DNA from: Erpetoichthys calabaricus
Taxonomy: Eukaryota > Chordata > Cladistia > Polypteriformes > Polypteridae
NCBI RefSeq assembly: GCF_900747795.2
Contig: NC_041395.2
Span: 33,303,632-33,367,631 of the forward strand
DNA: 64,000 nucleotides
Direction of reading: 5' to 3'
Made by a program: the position numbers and the translations under genes. Shown piece after piece: positions 22,800 through 33,701 of the stretch. Each line of letters begins with the position of its first letter. Within the stretch, counting starts at the first letter, position 1. The notes below the pieces were generated by a model. It was not told the DNA's origin, made no database searches, and saw nothing but the letters and a program-made list of their open reading frames with translations.

Positions 22800-24530
22800 T
22801 CTGACATTTTCATCTGGTGGTATGAATTTCCTTCTTGCCCATTACAATTATTTAATTTTATTTCCATAAAAGAAGAAACTTCTTATTCTTCAAATCTAGC
22901 CACCTTGTCAGTAAGTTGTGTTTCATTTTTCTATTTGTAGTGATTTGATCAATCACATCAGACATACCATACTGAAGACAGATGGTCCCCCCTAAAACAT
23001 GGTGCCATCTCCTAGCACTCCAACAAGTACTGTTTTACCCATGCAATTGAAGTGGGTCCACACAAGACAAGATAAGCTACTAAATTAGTATGCAACTCCA
23101 TGTCCCAAAAGCTATTAGGGCCCCATAATCTTGTACACGTCATCACTCTTTGGAGAGTCAGGACCCCTTCTGAAAGCTAATACCTTTTTCAAAATAATTG
23201 TACCTGTTGGAAGATGCTCTGAAAACCCACTGTAACCTAACATGGCAACACCAGTCCCTCAGGGAAAGTTCTGTCTTTGTTTATGGATTATGGTGGGCTG
23301 CTATTCCTCTTCTTAAGACTCTTTGAAATTCCTCTGAGGATCACATTCATCTGACAGCCACTCCTGAGAGAAAAATGGATCCAACTGCTTGAGGTATGTT
23401 AACTGAGAAATGAATATAAGAGGAAAGGAATTATATAAGCATCATTCTGCAAGAATAGAGTGAACAAATATATACTCTGTATTTACGTTACACTAATAAC
23501 AACTTCTCATGCTGTATTATCTGCACTTTACAATCTTTTTGCATTTCTCTGACGCTATTATTTATAGCCGAAGCTCCAGCTCTGCTTCTTACCAAGGACT
23601 GAAGACAACAATTTTCCCATGAGACTTCAACTGAGATTTTTTTTTCTTTGGTTCCTATTTACTTGTTAGTTTGCTGGGTACTTGTTAGTCCTCTAACACA
23701 TGTAATTGCATTCTATTATTATTGCAATTTTTTAATACAACTCATTGTTACTAAAATCTACAATGAATATCTGATAACTGACTTTTTAATTAAGTAATTA
23801 AAAAATCTGACCTCTCCAACTTTCAAACCACTTAAGTAACCCCCAAATTGACCTGAATGTTACTATTGGCTATTTTCTTGTTTTTAATCACCAAAGATGA
23901 ATGCACCACTATTTCCAGAGCAGGAACATCTAAAAAAAAAAGAACATATTGATACTTAAAATTCACATTTTGACTACTTGTACCAAAAACAGTGCAACAC
24001 ACTTCTGACAGTTGAAACACAGCAGATTGTGTTATATTATCCTTTATCTGAAGTTCATAAATCAAACAAGCTATGAAAATTATAATTATATATTCAGTTT
24101 AAAAAGTACCAAAATGTATGCAATGCATTCTTGTTTAAATATTAAATATAAAATATATATTAAATATACCTTTTAAGAAAAACAATAAAAATCATGTCTG
24201 TCTGTAAAAATATGTATATGTTTATCAAATTCTGTGTAACTCTAGTGGTAAGTTGTCAAGATCCACGGATCACATCCTTTCAGGACCATTAATGCAATAT
24301 TTGTAAAAGGATCTACATTTTGGTGTTCAAGTAGCCAGCACAATTAGTACTGGTTAGTTAACTTGAGTGTAGAATTGTGTGTTATAATTATTTTTCAACA
24401 AATAAAGATCAGGTAGTGCTAACTCATACCTACATTATTAGAAGTTTAACATCTGCCCAGTAAATAGTAAAGTAAATATAAAAAAGTAATGAAGTTTTCT
24501 TAGTCAATCCATCAAGTACATCTTGGCGAT
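22800..24530. other. spacer, nothing recognised
   Basis: No gene, end repeats or V remnant were identified. The minus strand has only short chance frames. Confidence 0.4.
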
Positions 24531-24539
24531 TTAAACGCA

Positions 24540-24870
24540 GTAAAACTTTTCACTTTGTATTCCATGTGTTCTCTACACTACACACTTCATTACTTTTGAT
24601 GCTGCCGTGTCCAGGAGATTTTATAGAACAGAAGGACTATGTAATCAACAATTAAGTCACAAAGTTAAAACATTCCCATGTAGCCGTGGTACTCTTCACT
24701 TTGGCAGTGTTCTTGACACGGTACACCCCTACAGAGCTCCCAGGATACAAACTCAAATGCACACACTGCATGGAGTGCAGAATAGAACTGTCTTAGTGAA
24801 TCAAGCCTCAACCTCTTGTCCAGGAATCAAGACACAGGAAATGGTGGTTGCTAGCGGGATACAGTAGGCT
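24540..24870. repeat. V-flank repeat block, copy 1
   Basis: Shares CACTTTGTATTCCATG...CACACTTCATTACTT...ACTATGTAATC...CACTTTGGCAGTGTTCT, then a CTCCAGGATACAAACTC-type stretch and CATGGAGTGCAGAATAG, with 26250-26960 and 56730-57060. The order is the same in all three. It is probably the 3' flank of a duplicated V unit whose V segment is gone. Confidence 0.65.
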
Positions 24871-25242
24871 TTGACGCCAATACAGTGTTGTGACTTTTAT
24901 TATTTTATTATTATTACCATGCTTATATTAGCTTCACCTGTTTGTTGTCTGGTACAAATCTTGCAGTCGATATTTAACCCATTTCCTATTGTCCAAATGA
25001 CTTGAAATTTTGCACACTTACTCACTTCTGATGACAATACATGAATCAATAATCAGTTTCACTACTTGATCAATTAATCCATGTAAATTAAGAAATTAAA
25101 TTTTCATATGAAGAATAGTTCAAGATTTCACCAATAGATGGCGCTAGTAACAGATAGCTGTGTGCATATAAACGTCAAAGGAAGTGTTAAAATATTGATT
25201 ACAAAATTATATTAAAACAAACCCAAGGCTAAAAAGTTGAAA

Positions 25243-25512
25243 ATAATATATATAAAAAAAATACTTTTTAAAAAACACGCTTATATTACGTTAAAAAGTG
25301 TACTAAAAAGTAAAAAATAAGTCTCTCATACATCACTCGTAAAATAAAAGCGTGGGCGCTTTTCACCAATCAACATTCAAAAAAGTGGCCACGCTTTTAT
25401 TTTTTTTTTTATGAGTGATGTATGAGAGAGTTATTTTTTACTTTTTAGTACACTTTTTAACTTAATACTGTATAAGCGTGGTTTTTAAAAAGTATTTTTT
25501 ATATACATATTA
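25243..25512. mobile_element. fold-back MITE, long hairpin
   Basis: Two arms of about 105 bp are near-perfect inverted copies. The left arm holds AACACGCTTATATTACG and CTCATACATCACTCGT, and the right arm holds the complements. They are separated by a loop of about 30 bp (TTCACCAATCAACATTC). There are no genes. The ends are A/T-only and a target duplication is not clear. Confidence 0.75.
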
Positions 25513-25899
25513 CTAGCAATTTTATATCATCATTGAATTAACTGGTTTTGAATCATCTTTATGACATTATCAAATACCACCAATGGTGCTGTCTCTTGTA
25601 ATAATACATAGGCCTAAAGCACTGTCTTTGAATCATAGTCCCCCTTCCAAATCACCCCCCACATCAGGCACTACTGTAGATGCTTTCCATTCATCAATTC
25701 AATTATTCAACAAGTAATCCAGTTGATTAATGTAGAACTATATATATATTCATGAAATTGCAGTTAGTCAGGAAATGCAAAAAAGTTCATGGTTCCAAAC
25801 CAGCAATGTGTTACCACAGTTATGGAATTCAGTCATACACAAAAAGAAGAAATTCTCAACTCATGATAGCAAGTGAATTGATAGAGCAATGACAACAAC

Positions 25900-26200
25900 A
25901 ACATTTATAAAGCACATAAATATTTATTTTCTTGCCTTAACCCATTATATTCAATCATACCTGAGCAACACTGAGTTCTTTGGGTAGCTCTTTTATAAAT
26001 GGATTGTCTAACAAATGTGTTCTTAAATTTTCTAGTTAAGTAAGAAAAAAGTTTTGAAGTAACACTGATACACTCACTAATCAATGCACTGGTGCTCCTC
26101 ATATCTTTTTGTAAAACTAAAATACCTGTCAAGCAACCCTTATGTGAAATAGCCATATCTTTTTTACTTGAGGACTGAAAATAAATATGCAAACCTGTCT
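25900..26200. repeat. second V-flank repeat block, copy 1
   Basis: CCTGAGCAACACTGAGT...TAAATGGATT...TTAAATTTTCTAGTTAAGT matches 37500-37690 (CCTGGGCAACACTGGGT...GAATGGATT...AGATTTTCTAGGTAAGG). The block is not coding in any convincing frame. Confidence 0.55.
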
Positions 26201-26249
26201 TATTTTTAAAACTTCATGCTGTAGTTTGGGGTCTTGGTCAATACATAAA

Positions 26250-26960
26250 TCATACCTTGGCAAATCTTCTCTCCTTACTTTGTATTTCATGCATTCTTGA
26301 TACCACACCCTTCATTACATTTGCCTCCAGAAGTAAGGCCTACATTTTTTTCCTTTTGCCAGATGAGAAGAACTATGTAATCTTTGACTCACAAATTTAA
26401 AGCATTACATTGTTAAATGGGTTCTCTTCACTTGGGCAGTGCTCTCAACACAGCACGTGACCACAAGTAGGGCCACCTGATATGCTAATGGGGTCACAAG
26501 AAAATATTTAACAATAGAAATATAAAACATTAAAGAATGTATTGAATGTGAAGTAAATGTCAATATTTCAAAGAGCTGGGGTCGTGAAAAAGCTCAGATT
26601 TCAAAACAGGGTTACAAATGAAAAAAAGCTTGGGAACCTCTGCATTAGGGCATCCGGACACAAACTCAGGTCCATACACTGTATGGAGTGAGCATGGGAA
26701 CTATCTTAGTGAGCAGAACCAAAGGAACAGCTTCAGCTCAAGTGACTAAATGGGCTTCAAACTGCAAGGATGCCGCTACTTCTTGGTCAGAAAGACACTT
26801 TACAGTACAATTAGTCAATTTTTTGCTTTACTGGTGTAGGACAAATTGGGCAATCCCCATTCTGTTAGGCTTTCAAGGCACTCCAGACCTCTTAAGAAAG
26901 CAGATTTAACAGGGATACAGGCACCCAGATGCACAAAACTCTCACTTGCATTCCAGACTT
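26250..26960. repeat. V-flank repeat block, copy 2
   Basis: Same block as at 24540-24870 and 56730-57060. It has TCTCCTTACTTTGTATTTCATG, CTTCATTACATTTG, ACTATGTAATCTTTGA and GGTTCTCTTCACTTGGGCAG. A further part with CACTGTATGGAGTGAGCATGG follows at 26640-26720. It lies on the 3' side of V4. Confidence 0.6.
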
Positions 26961-27199
26961 GTACCAGGATCTGCCTGGACTTCATCTGATAACAAAGATG
27001 TAAATCAGAGTTGAACTGTCAACTTTTGAGAAGTACCTTTGCAGACCTCTGGAGCCAGAAGGAGTGAAATAGGTCCTGTAATTCAAGGGATGACAACCAA
27101 GATGGACAGTAGAACCCCTATTAGAAGATAGTGATATTGTAACTGGAAATGACTTTAATCCCATTAGGAGAAGGTTCAGCCTTCCTTTAAAATTCTATG

Positions 27200-27440
27200 C
27201 ACCATCCTGAAGAACCTCTCTCTGTCTCTGGGATATTTGCTGGACACTCATTGAACTCCGAGGAGGTTCTTTCAGGGCACACTCATTGGTATTCCTTTGG
27301 GGTGGGTAGGGGTAATATACAAAATGACTTTCTGAAACCTGCTCCACTGTCACTGTCCTACTCCACTGATAGACTGAGAAGATCGTTCCTACCCCAAACT
27401 ATGTGACTCTTCAATTCCACCCGGGGGAGTAAACATTAAC
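27200..27440 (+). mobile_element. LINE ORF 3' end, plus strand
   Basis: The translated end YSTDRLRRSFLPQTM followed by LFNSTRGSKH resembles the C-terminal tail of L2/Rex-like LINE proteins. It is short and broken, and its borders are uncertain. Confidence 0.45.
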
Positions 27441-27456
27441 ATTATACAAAGATATC

Positions 27457-28150
27457 AGAATCAGCTTTATTGGCCAAGTATATGTACACATACAAGGAAT
27501 TGGACTCCGGTTTTACCTAGTATTGTCCCTGATGCTGTGAGATTGACTTAAGTGTTCATGAGAGTGATGGCCTGAGGAAAGAAACTGTTCACATGTCTGG
27601 TAGTTTTGGCGTACAGTGCTCTGTAGCACCTACCAGAGGGAAGAAGTTGAAAAAGGTTGTAACCAGGGTGTGATGGGTCTGCAATGATGTTTTCTGCCCG
27701 TTTCCTGACTCGAGATCTGTATAAGTCTTGAATGGAGGGCAGATCAACACCAATGATTTTTTCTGCAATCCCGACTGTCCGTTGAAGTCTGTTCCTGTCC
27801 TGTTTTGTGGCTGAGCCAAACCAGACTGTGATAGATGAACAGAGAACAGACTGGATTACTGCAGAATAAAATTGGATGAGCAGCTCCTGAGGCTGGTTGA
27901 ACTTCCTGAGCTGGCGCAGGAAGTACAACCTCTGCTGGGCCTTTTTAACAATTGTGTTTATGATTAGTTCCCACTTTAGGTCCTGGGAAATTGTGGATCC
28001 CAGAAACCTAAAGTTTTCCACAGCAGACACAATGCTGTTGAGTAGTGTGAGAGGGGGCAGCACTGGGGGGCTCCTCAGTCCACTGTCATCTCCACAGTTT
28101 TAAGCTTGTTCAGCTCCAGGTTGTTTTGACCGCACCAGAAGGCCAGCTGT
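27457..28150 (-). mobile_element. 5'-truncated L2/Rex-like LINE 3' end
   Basis: On the minus strand an open frame of 171 codons (27548-28063) reads NFRFLGSTISQDLKWE, then KKAQQRLYFLRQLRKF, SSITVWFGSATKQDR and DPSHPGYNLFQLLPSGRCYR. These are the C-terminal motifs of L2/Rex-type LINEs. The 3' UTR reads, on the plus strand, AGAATCAGCTTTATTGGCC, a frequent fish LINE end. The RT core and endonuclease were lost by 5' truncation. The protein text resembles the C-terminus of the 49008-51917 element. Confidence 0.85.
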
Positions 28151-28179
28151 TCGACCTCTCGTCTGTATATTGTCTGTTT

Positions 28180-28298
28180 TTTTACCTGCATTATTATCAA
28201 TCTTTAATTTAATATTGTTTTTTGTATCAGTGGGGTGCTGCTGGAGTATGTGAATTTCCTCTTGGGATTAATAAAGTATCTATCTATCTATCTATCCT
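28180..28298 (+). mobile_element. LINE or SINE tail with (TATC)n
   Basis: TGAATTTCCTCTTGGGATTAATAAAGTATC followed by TATC repeats is a typical 3' tail of fish L2-type elements. Only about 120 bp remain. Confidence 0.6.
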
Positions 28299-28299
28299 G

Positions 28300-29490
28300 G
28301 TCTCTGAAGCCAAAAAAAGTAATGAGCCTAGGAGAGCTACAATAAATCTGCCAAACTACTCTTTGTGAACCTCAGATCCAGAAGCTGCCATCACTTCAAA
28401 AGCTTTCAAACTCATGCGTCCAAGGAGTAATGTTTCTCCCTAAGTTGCAGACAGCACTGCAAAGTGCCTAACAGTAGAAGGCAAGCTGAGGAAGCAGCAG
28501 CAGAGCACTGACAAGGATCATACAGCAAAGAGAAAGAGTGCACTCCAACTCAAGAAGAATCTTCAACTTGAACTTAGACCAACAACAAAGCAACATCTCC
28601 ACACAACATCAGACATCAAGATAAGTTAAACTATAAACATCAGACAACAAGATAAAGTAGAACTATAAAAATCAATAAACAGCCAGCCTGTATGTTATAC
28701 AGTATGATTGTCTGTCAAGTGTGTCCGCATCCAGGCTTATATGTCAACATATCTATTCATTTATCATACTTCTATAATCCTTGTGCTGATCAATTAATGA
28801 TACTATTCTGTTTCTTAAAACGAGTGTGCCCTAGTTACCTTGATATAAGTCTAAAGACCGGAGACAGCCTGCTACAACAGTGAAAGGTAAGGTAAGGTAA
28901 ACAAAGTAGGAGCCTTGCCAAATTATTTGATCAATGACCGGTATTGCTGAAGGTAAAACTGATCGTTAATTAACCAAGTTAAACATTTCTTTTTCAAATC
29001 CCATCATATTATGGCATCCTCCTGGATGGGCATCTACACTGGTGTCTTCACCTGTTGGTCAGTGTATGCTTCTAAACTGACATTTTTTCATTGTTATTGA
29101 AAGTGTGCCACATTAATGTAAGTTTACTGGTTTTGCTTTAAATATGGGCAGAACACTCCTTTATTAGGATCATATGAAACACCTAAATGGTCAGGATGAG
29201 CAACACCATACTGAGCTTTGGATATCACAGTTTGCTTTTGTTTCTTTTCAATGCAACAAGCTTGTATTTGGCTTGTAATGGTAGTGTGGTTATGCATTAT
29301 GTTAGATTCTGTAAGTTGTTTTTCCTCTGTGTTTTGAGTTAATAACTAAGATTTCCTTTAAAACTATGACATCCACAATTATTGATTCATCTTTAATGCA
29401 AAATGGAATGCTATCTGAATAATAAAGTTATGTAAAGGGTAGAAAGGATATGTTTTTTAACATTTTAACAAATTCTTTTCTTTTTTTATT
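28300..29490. other. spacer 3' of V4, nothing recognised
   Basis: No coding match. There is a short GGTAA tandem near 28885. Otherwise it is ordinary AT-rich sequence. Confidence 0.4.
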
Positions 29491-29498
29491 TGGAAAGG

Positions 29499-30078
29499 TG
29501 TGGGGAACAGCCCGGACACAGACAGGTAGACATGTTGGTTTCATCACACACACGTTTATTATACATTACTTATTTACAGTTCGTGCATCAACCCAGTGCT
29601 GCAGCACCATTCACCCCTTAAGTCCTTGGCCACACAACACAATGCCTTCAGTCTCTGGTCTGCCTCCACTCCTCTCCTCTGAGCCCCGTCCTTCTTCCAC
29701 CTGACTCTTGGCAATGACTGGAGGGAGGCGGCCCCTTTTATACACCCCGGATGGACTCCAGGTGCATCCTGAGGAGCCTCCGTAGACACATCCCTGTGTG
29801 GCGGAAGCTCTGGCTGTGTACCCAGAAGTCCTCCGGGTGTCCCCAATCCTCTTCCCCCCAGCACTTCCGGGTGTGGCGGAAGTGCTGAGGTCCAGGGCTC
29901 CCAAGGCATCGGGGTGCCCCCTGGCGGTGGCCCCTACAGGGTAGAGCTTCCATGCTCTGTACCCGTGGCCCCCAAAGCAACCAGGGCTGTCGCCCCCTCG
30001 TGTTCTGGAGGAGGCACAAGCCCTCCTCCGGTCCTCCTGGGCATCCCGGGCAGGCATGAACCCCAGCCGGGTGCCACA
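29499..30078. mobile_element. solo-LTR-like fossil, 580 bp
   Basis: It begins TGTGGGGAACAGCCCGG, ends GGGTGCCACA, and is flanked by the 4-bp repeat AAGG (29495-29498 and 30079-30082). It has TG...CA ends and is much richer in G+C than its surroundings. On the minus strand AATAAA lies about 40 bp before the TTCCCCACA end, which suggests minus orientation. There are no genes. This fits a solo LTR of an old retroelement. The family is unknown, and a nonautonomous DNA element cannot be excluded. Confidence 0.5.
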
Positions 30079-30096
30079 AAGGAAACATTTTGGTAA

Positions 30097-30135
30097 TGAT
30101 TCTGTATAGGTCACAGTAAGAACTTCCTTAATGTG
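30097..30135 (-). other. V4 recombination signal, degraded
   Basis: Minus strand: heptamer-position CACATTA (30129-30135) keeps only CAC plus one A, followed by a 23-bp spacer and ACAGAATCA (30097-30105). The spacing is intact but both boxes have drifted. Confidence 0.8.
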
Positions 30136-30499
30136 CTTGTAGTGCAGTAATATGTGGCTGTGTCTTCAGTTTTGAGGCTATTCATGTCCAAATACCCAGC
30201 CTGTTTAGAATTGTCTCTAGAGATTGTAAATCATCCTCGAATGCTGCTTGCATACCTTATATCACTGCTGTCAGGGCTAATGTAAGCCAGCCGTTCAAAA
30301 CCTTTTCCAGGCTCTTGTCGGAACCGATACAAGGAATAAGCAGTAACAGAGCGTCCAGCACTATCCTGCCCAGAGCCTTGACAGGTCATACACAGAGACT
30401 CTCCAGGCTTTTTGACTTCACTACTTTTCTGGCTTAAGACAATATCTGACTGGACACCTATAAAAAACAACAGACGTAATGTGAACTAAAGCCAAAATA

Positions 30500-32119
30500 C
30501 AGTGGTGTGAAAAACTATTTGCCCCCTTCCTGATTTCTTATTCTTTTGCATGTTTGTCACACAAAATGTTTCTGATCATCAAACACATTTAACCATTAGT
30601 CAAATATAACACAAGTAAACACAAAATGCAGTTTTTCAATGATGGTTTTTATTATTTAGGGAGAAAAAAAAATCCAAACCTACATGGCCCTGTGTGAAAA
30701 AGTAATTGCCCCCTTGTTAAAAAATAACCTAACTGTGGTGTATCACACCTGAGTTCAATTTCCGTAGCCACCCCCCAGGCCTGATTACTGCCACACCTGT
30801 TTCAATCAAGAAATCACTTAAATAGGAGCTGCCTGACACAGAGAAGTAGACCAAAAGCACCTCAAAAGCTAGACATCATGCCAAGATCCAAAGAAATTCA
30901 GGAACAAATGAGAACAGAAGTAATTGAGATCTATCAGTCTGGTAAAGGTTATAAAGCCATTTCTAAAGCTTTGGGACTCCAGCGAACCACAGTGAGAGCC
31001 ATTATCCACAAATGGCAAAAACATGGAACAGTGGTGAACCTTCCCAGGAGTGGCCGGCCGACCAAAATTACCCCAAGAGCGCAGAGACGACTCATCCGAG
31101 AGGTCACAAAAGACCCCAGGACAACGTCTAAAGAACTGCAGGCCTCACTTGCCTCAATTAAGGTCAGTGTTCACGACTCCACCATAAGAAAGAGACTGGG
31201 CAAAAACGGCCTGCATGGCAGATTTCCAAGATGCAAACCACTGTTAAGCAAAAAGAACATTAGGGCTCGTCTCAATTTTGCTAAGAAACATCTCAATGAT
31301 TGCCAAGACATTTGGGAAAATACCTTGTGGACTGATGAGTCAAAAGTTGAACTTTTTGGAAGGCAAATGTCCCGTTACATCTGGCGTAAAAGGAACACAG
31401 CATTTCAGAAAAAGAACATCATACCAACAGTAAAATATGGTGGTGGTAGTGTGATGGTCTGGGGTTGTTTTGCTGCTTCAGGACCTGGAAGGCTTGCTGT
31501 GATAGATGGAACCATGAATTCTACTGTCTACCAAAAAATCCTGAAGGAGAATGTCCGGCCATCTGTTCGTCAACTCAAGCTGAAGCGATCTTGGGTGCTG
31601 CAACAGGACAATGACCCAAAACACACCAGCAAATCCACCTCTGAATGGCTGAAGAAAAACAAAATGAAGACTTTGGAGTGGCCTAGTCAAAGTCCTGACC
31701 TGAATCCAATTGAGATGCTATGGCATGACCTTAAAAAGGCGGTTCATGCTAGAAAACCCTCAAATAAAGCTGAATTACAACAATTTTGCAAAGATGAGTG
31801 GGCCAAAATTCCTCCAGAGCGCTGTAAAAGACTCATTGCAAGTTATCGCAAACGCTTGATTGCAGTTATTGCTGCTAAGGGTGGCCCAACCAGTTATTAG
31901 GTTCAGGGGGCAATTACTTTTTCACACAGGGCCATGTAGGTTTGGATTTTTTTTTCTCCCTAAATAATCAAAACCACCATTTACAAACTGCATTTTGTGT
32001 TTACTTGTGTTATATTTGACTAATGCTTAAATGTGTTTGATGATCAGAAACATTTTGTGTGACAAACATGCAAAAGAATAAGAAATCAGGAAGGGGGCAA
32101 ATAGTTTTTCACACCACTG
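30500..32119 (+). mobile_element. Tc1-like transposon C, looks whole
   Basis: The ends are CAGTGGTGTGAAAAACTATT and, inverted, ...TTTTTCACACCACTG. TA targets lie at 30498-30499 and 32120-32121. The inverted repeats are over 200 bp long and nearly identical, with an inner repeat (GTGTGAAAAAGTAATTGCC), which gives the IR/DR layout. The length is 1620 bp. It lies in the leader intron of V4, in opposite orientation to V4. All expected parts are present and the transposase is open, so this is the youngest-looking DNA transposon in the window. Confidence 0.96.
30878..31900 (+). CDS. Tc1-family DD34E transposase, open frame
   Basis: The frame has 340 codons from MPRSKEIQEQ to KGGPTSY with no stop. 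Residues 1-110 hold two helix-turn-helix units (paired-like) joined by the GRPTK hook at 59-63, which would bind the element ends. The DDE catalytic domain follows, with Asp153 in WTDESKVELFG, a glycine-rich box YGGGSVMVWGCFA at 188-199, Asp244 in QQDNDPKH and Glu279 in SPDLNPIEMLW. The spacing between the last two is 34 residues, the Tc1 value, and 340 residues is the family norm. The enzyme would cut and paste the element at TA. No key residue looks missing. Activity itself cannot be judged from sequence. Confidence 0.96.
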   Translation: MPRSKEIQEQMRTEVIEIYQSGKGYKAISKALGLQRTTVRAIIHKWQKHGTVVNLPRSGRPTKITPRAQRRLIREVTKDPRTTSKELQASLASIKVSVHDSTIRKRLGKNGLHGRFPRCKPLLSKKNIRARLNFAKKHLNDCQDIWENTLWTDESKVELFGRQMSRYIWRKRNTAFQKKNIIPTVKYGGGSVMVWGCFAASGPGRLAVIDGTMNSTVYQKILKENVRPSVRQLKLKRSWVLQQDNDPKHTSKSTSEWLKKNKMKTLEWPSQSPDLNPIEMLWHDLKKAVHARKPSNKAELQQFCKDEWAKIPPERCKRLIASYRKRLIAVIAAKGGPTSY

Positions 32120-32264
32120 TATATGAATAAACATTACACATTAAAGTTGAAAAGAAAGTGACTTACATGATAAAATGGTCATAAACAATGAAAATATAGC
32201 CTCCATAACTGTTATTGAGAAAGGAAAGAAAACACTAAAAGTACAGTAGGACCAAACTCTCTGG

Positions 32265-32300
32265 ATTTATACAATAAAAATAAAGTCATCTTATTTGCAT
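32265..32300 (-). promoter_or_regulatory. V4 promoter: octamer and TATA-like box
   Basis: ATGCAAAT (32293-32300) and TATAAAT (32265-32271) on the minus strand, upstream of the V4 leader. It is intact although the gene is dead. Confidence 0.8.
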
Positions 32301-32726
32301 ATTTTCCACATCAGATGTGAAAGGAATATTTAAGCATTGAGAATTCATGTAAGAGAAGATATATGAATGCATTGTTTCAATATATTTTTTACATATTGAA
32401 TCTTATGCGAGCATATTTTTTCTTATGATGAGTCAACATACATGGAAACGTTAATTTGACACAATGCTTGTATACAAGAGTAAAAAAAAAAACGTAAAAA
32501 AATAGAAATTTTGAACACATTTTTGTAATTTGCTTCTTCTTCTTCTTCCTCTTCATCTTTGCCTGCTTCTATTTGGAGTTGGTGATGCTTGATCAATATT
32601 CTCCATACAGCTAGGTTCTAAGCTAGGTTCTCTTCCATAGTCAAACTCTTTTACTTCGGATCATATTTTACATTATCCATCCACCTCCATAATTTGTCAT
32701 TTTTCAGAGGAAAATCTGTATACTAG

Positions 32727-33040
32727 GGCAGCACAGACACACAGTGGTAGTGCTGCTGGCTTTCAATAAGAAGACCAGGGTTCACATTCTGAGTTCTCCC
32801 AGAGTTTGCATGTTCTCTGTGTCTGCATGGGTTTCCCCCCACAATCCAAAGACATGCAGGTTAAGTGGATTGGCGTTTCCTAAATTGTCCCTAGTGCATG
32901 GTAGGGATGTGTGTTTGCCCTGGGATGGAATGGTGCCCTTGTCCAGGGTTTGTTCCTGCCTTGTCTCCTATGCTAGCTGGGATAGGCTCCAGCATCCCCC
33001 AAGACCCTGTTCAGGATCAAGCAGGTTAGAAAATGATTGA
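32727..33040 (+). mobile_element. tRNA-derived SINE copy
   Basis: GGGCAGCACAGACACACAGTGG is a degraded A-box region, followed by CAGGGTTCACATTC (B box). The body TTTGCATGTTCTCTGTGTC and 3' GGATAGGCTCCAGC are as at 6736-7078. It is more diverged than that copy. Confidence 0.85.
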
Positions 33041-33049
33041 CTGAATCTA

Positions 33050-33690
33050 TGTACTGAATATTTACATTCACACAATGCATATATGATTATTTATTTTTTT
33101 GCTTGTACAATCTGCAGAAAGGCCCAGGATTTGGGCAAATATCAACAGCAGCTCCAACCTCAGCTACTCTTTTTAGTTTTATTTATGTAAAATAAAGACT
33201 AAATTGTGTCTCTTTAGAATTACTGTAAAATAATATTGTCTTCACCTTTACATTACCTTTACATTAAGTGTCATTTCTTTCCATTTCATATCAAAACTAC
33301 ACGCACAGTTCATGTAAGTCTACATGTTAAAATGTACAGAAGAGATCAGAAAAATTTTGAAGTGACAGAATGAGCTAACTAAGAAGCAGGTCAATGGAGT
33401 AAGCAGGGGAGATGGCACATTTGTTATACAGGGCTCTGAAAACTGTTGATAAATACACTGAGTGCCTTTCTCTGCATGGAGGCCATAGACCACTAAACAC
33501 TGTACATACCGTTCTGTTTATTTTTGGAAACGGCTTTGAATCTCAAAATCATGGACAACCAGAACAATGCTGGCAACTGTGAACACAAGGCAGGTACAGT
33601 ACCAAGTCATGATGGGATGCCAGCTGATCACCGAGCACATATCCATGTCTACTCATACCGGAATAGTTTAACTCAGCCCATCAATGTAAC
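33050..33690. other. spacer, nothing recognised
   Basis: Between a SINE and a pogo-like element. No coding match and no repeat ends. Confidence 0.4.
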
Positions 33691-33701
33691 CAGCATGAGT
33701 A

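Larger units (their letters stand above)
30136..32206 (-). pseudogene. IGHV: IGHV pseudogene V4 with a Tc1 in its intron
   Basis: Leader exon 32167-32206 (MEAIFSLFMTILS, donor GTAAGT) and V exon 30136-30457 (acceptor TTTATAG). It starts DIVLSQKSSEVKKPGESL, keeps Cys in MTCQGSGQ and ends DTATYYC. Three faults are seen. The conserved Trp of FR2 is Arg (SLYRFRQ in place of SLSWVRQ), the FR2 end reads GFERL where the family has GLEWL, and a TGA stop replaces the Arg of KGRFTIS in FR3 near 30230. The RSS has also drifted. The promoter keeps a perfect octamer and TATA box. The leader intron is stretched to about 1.7 kb by a 1620-bp Tc1 element, against about 110 bp in the relatives. Confidence 0.93.

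Noticed and set aside
22800-24530. A further V segment hidden between V3 and V4
   Set aside because: I looked for the TATTACTGT-type FR3 end, CACA-type heptamers and octamers on both strands and found no aligned set.
25905-26192. Minus-strand 95-codon frame as a possible small gene
   Set aside because: It lies in a duplicated noncoding block whose other copy (37500-37690) does not keep the frame.
29611-30114. Minus-strand open frames of 111-167 codons in the G+C-rich block
   Set aside because: Three overlapping frames are open because the block is G+C-rich. None resembles a known protein, and the block has repeat-like ends.
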